From contig NZ_LLWC01000026.1 in the NCBI RefSeq assembly GCF_001561995.1, forward strand, positions 219,719-283,718: DNA of 64,000 bases, given 5' to 3'. Positions 63,731-64,000 of the stretch are shown piece by piece. The notes under the pieces were generated by a model. The model was not told the DNA's origin, did not search any database, and saw only the letters and a list, made by a program, of their open reading frames with translations. The position numbers were made by a program, and so were the translations under genes. This DNA is from Polycladidibacter hongkongensis. Its GTDB lineage: Bacteria; Pseudomonadota; Alphaproteobacteria; Rhizobiales; Stappiaceae. Within the stretch, counting starts at the first letter, position 1, and every line of letters starts with the position of its first letter.

Positions 63731-64000
63731 TGTATTGACCCAGCAATTTCTGCTCAAGTTATGCCGCTAATTTGTATGCCTCGTTAGGTGTCTTCATTGC
63801 AAGCGCCTGATGAGGCCTCAAGCCATTATAAAACGTAACCCAATTAGCAATTGTTCGGCTGGCATGGATTAGGCTTTCGAAGCGTTGGCGATGAACGCAT
63901 TGCTCCTTCAGCGACCGGATCAATCGTTCCATCATGCCGTTCTGCTGCGGACAATATGGTGTGATGAACTCTTGGCGCAGACCGTAGCTTCGGACCAGCT
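63731..64000 (-). mobile_element. IS3-family insertion sequence, one end
   Basis: The element end is placed at 63731, where TGTATTGACCC begins right at the break in the glycosyltransferase frame. The terminal TG is typical for IS3 ends. The element runs off the right edge, so the other end, the target duplication and the full transposase are not visible. Confidence 0.75.
63759..64000 (-). CDS. IS3-family transposase (orfB, rve domain), partial
   Basis: The last 79 residues of the transposase are seen, ending at a TAA at 63759-63761; the frame is open to the window edge. The sequence has the IS3 orfB end: EFITPYCPQQNGMMERLIRS with the catalytic Glu of the DDE triad in NGMMER, then LKEQCVHRQRFESL and FYNGLRPHQALAMKTPNEAY. 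It catalyses cut-and-paste or copy-out transposition of the element. It was not expected to be whole, as the window ends within it. Confidence 0.88.
   Translation of the reverse strand, partial: LVRSYGLRQEFITPYCPQQNGMMERLIRSLKEQCVHRQRFESLIHASRTIANWVTFYNGLRPHQALAMKTPNEAYKLAA

Noticed and set aside
1..64000. tRNA, rRNA, CRISPR arrays, prophage attachment sites
   Set aside because: No cloverleaf, rRNA-like, spacer-repeat or flanking att-type repeat was recognised by reading both strands; the phage-like genes fit a GTA and not an integrated prophage.

Overview
The window looks like chromosome from an alphaproteobacterium, most probably the order Hyphomicrobiales (Rhizobiales). Four things point there: a complete Rhodobacter-type gene transfer agent (GTA) structural cluster, a MucR/Ros regulator, a FeuP/FeuQ-like two-component pair beside a cytochrome c maturation gene, and a set of rhizobial conserved proteins (DUF1491, DUF5330, DUF6456, a DnaA domain IV-like HTH protein, SufE). 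Base composition is moderate and coding density is high. A marine Stappiaceae-like genus such as Pseudovibrio or a relative would fit, but this is inference from gene content only.

Left part (1-6.4 kb, all minus strand): the start of ccmI, a large unrecognised helical protein, a small surface-antigen lipoprotein, and a PepSY protein / response regulator / sensor kinase operon.

6.4-21 kb (minus strand): an apparently intact GTA head-tail cluster in canonical order, from small and large terminase through portal, prohead protease, capsid, connectors, tail tube, tail assembly chaperones, short tape measure, baseplate hub proteins and NlpC/P60 peptidase to the 1318-residue host-specificity protein.

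21-33.7 kb: a YcgN-type cysteine-cluster protein; a class A penicillin-binding protein followed by two coupled membrane proteins (DUF1214, DUF1254); a lipoprotein; a kinase / peptidoglycan-binding / DUF1491 operon; DUF5330 and SufE; a DUF6456 and DnaA-like HTH pair; and mucR. A possible small gene with a non-standard start lies just before mucR.

34.3-40.3 kb (minus strand): a seven-gene Mrp/Mnh Na+/H+ antiporter operon (A-G), most genes overlapping by a few bases, closed by a strong terminator.

40.5-58.4 kb: a mosaic of short units. They are msrB, oligopeptidase B, three tandem paralogous secreted four-cysteine proteins of unknown function, a MarR regulator with a clear palindromic operator beside a Tat-type nitroreductase-like protein, a lipoprotein, superoxide dismutase, a class IV aminotransferase, a haloacid dehalogenase, a stand-alone periplasmic PDC-type protein paired with a chemoreceptor, a DMT exporter, an M20 dipeptidase, two small DUF proteins and an orphan LuxR-type regulator.

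58.9-64 kb: the two methylmalonyl-CoA mutase subunits, overlapping by one base, then a glycosyltransferase family 25 gene whose 5' part is cut off by an IS3-family insertion sequence that runs off the right edge.

No tRNA, rRNA or CRISPR array was seen. The most unusual items are the tandem secreted triplet, the PDC-protein/chemoreceptor pair, the probable non-AUG small gene and the IS-disrupted glycosyltransferase. The GTA cluster is a known system, but it appears complete.
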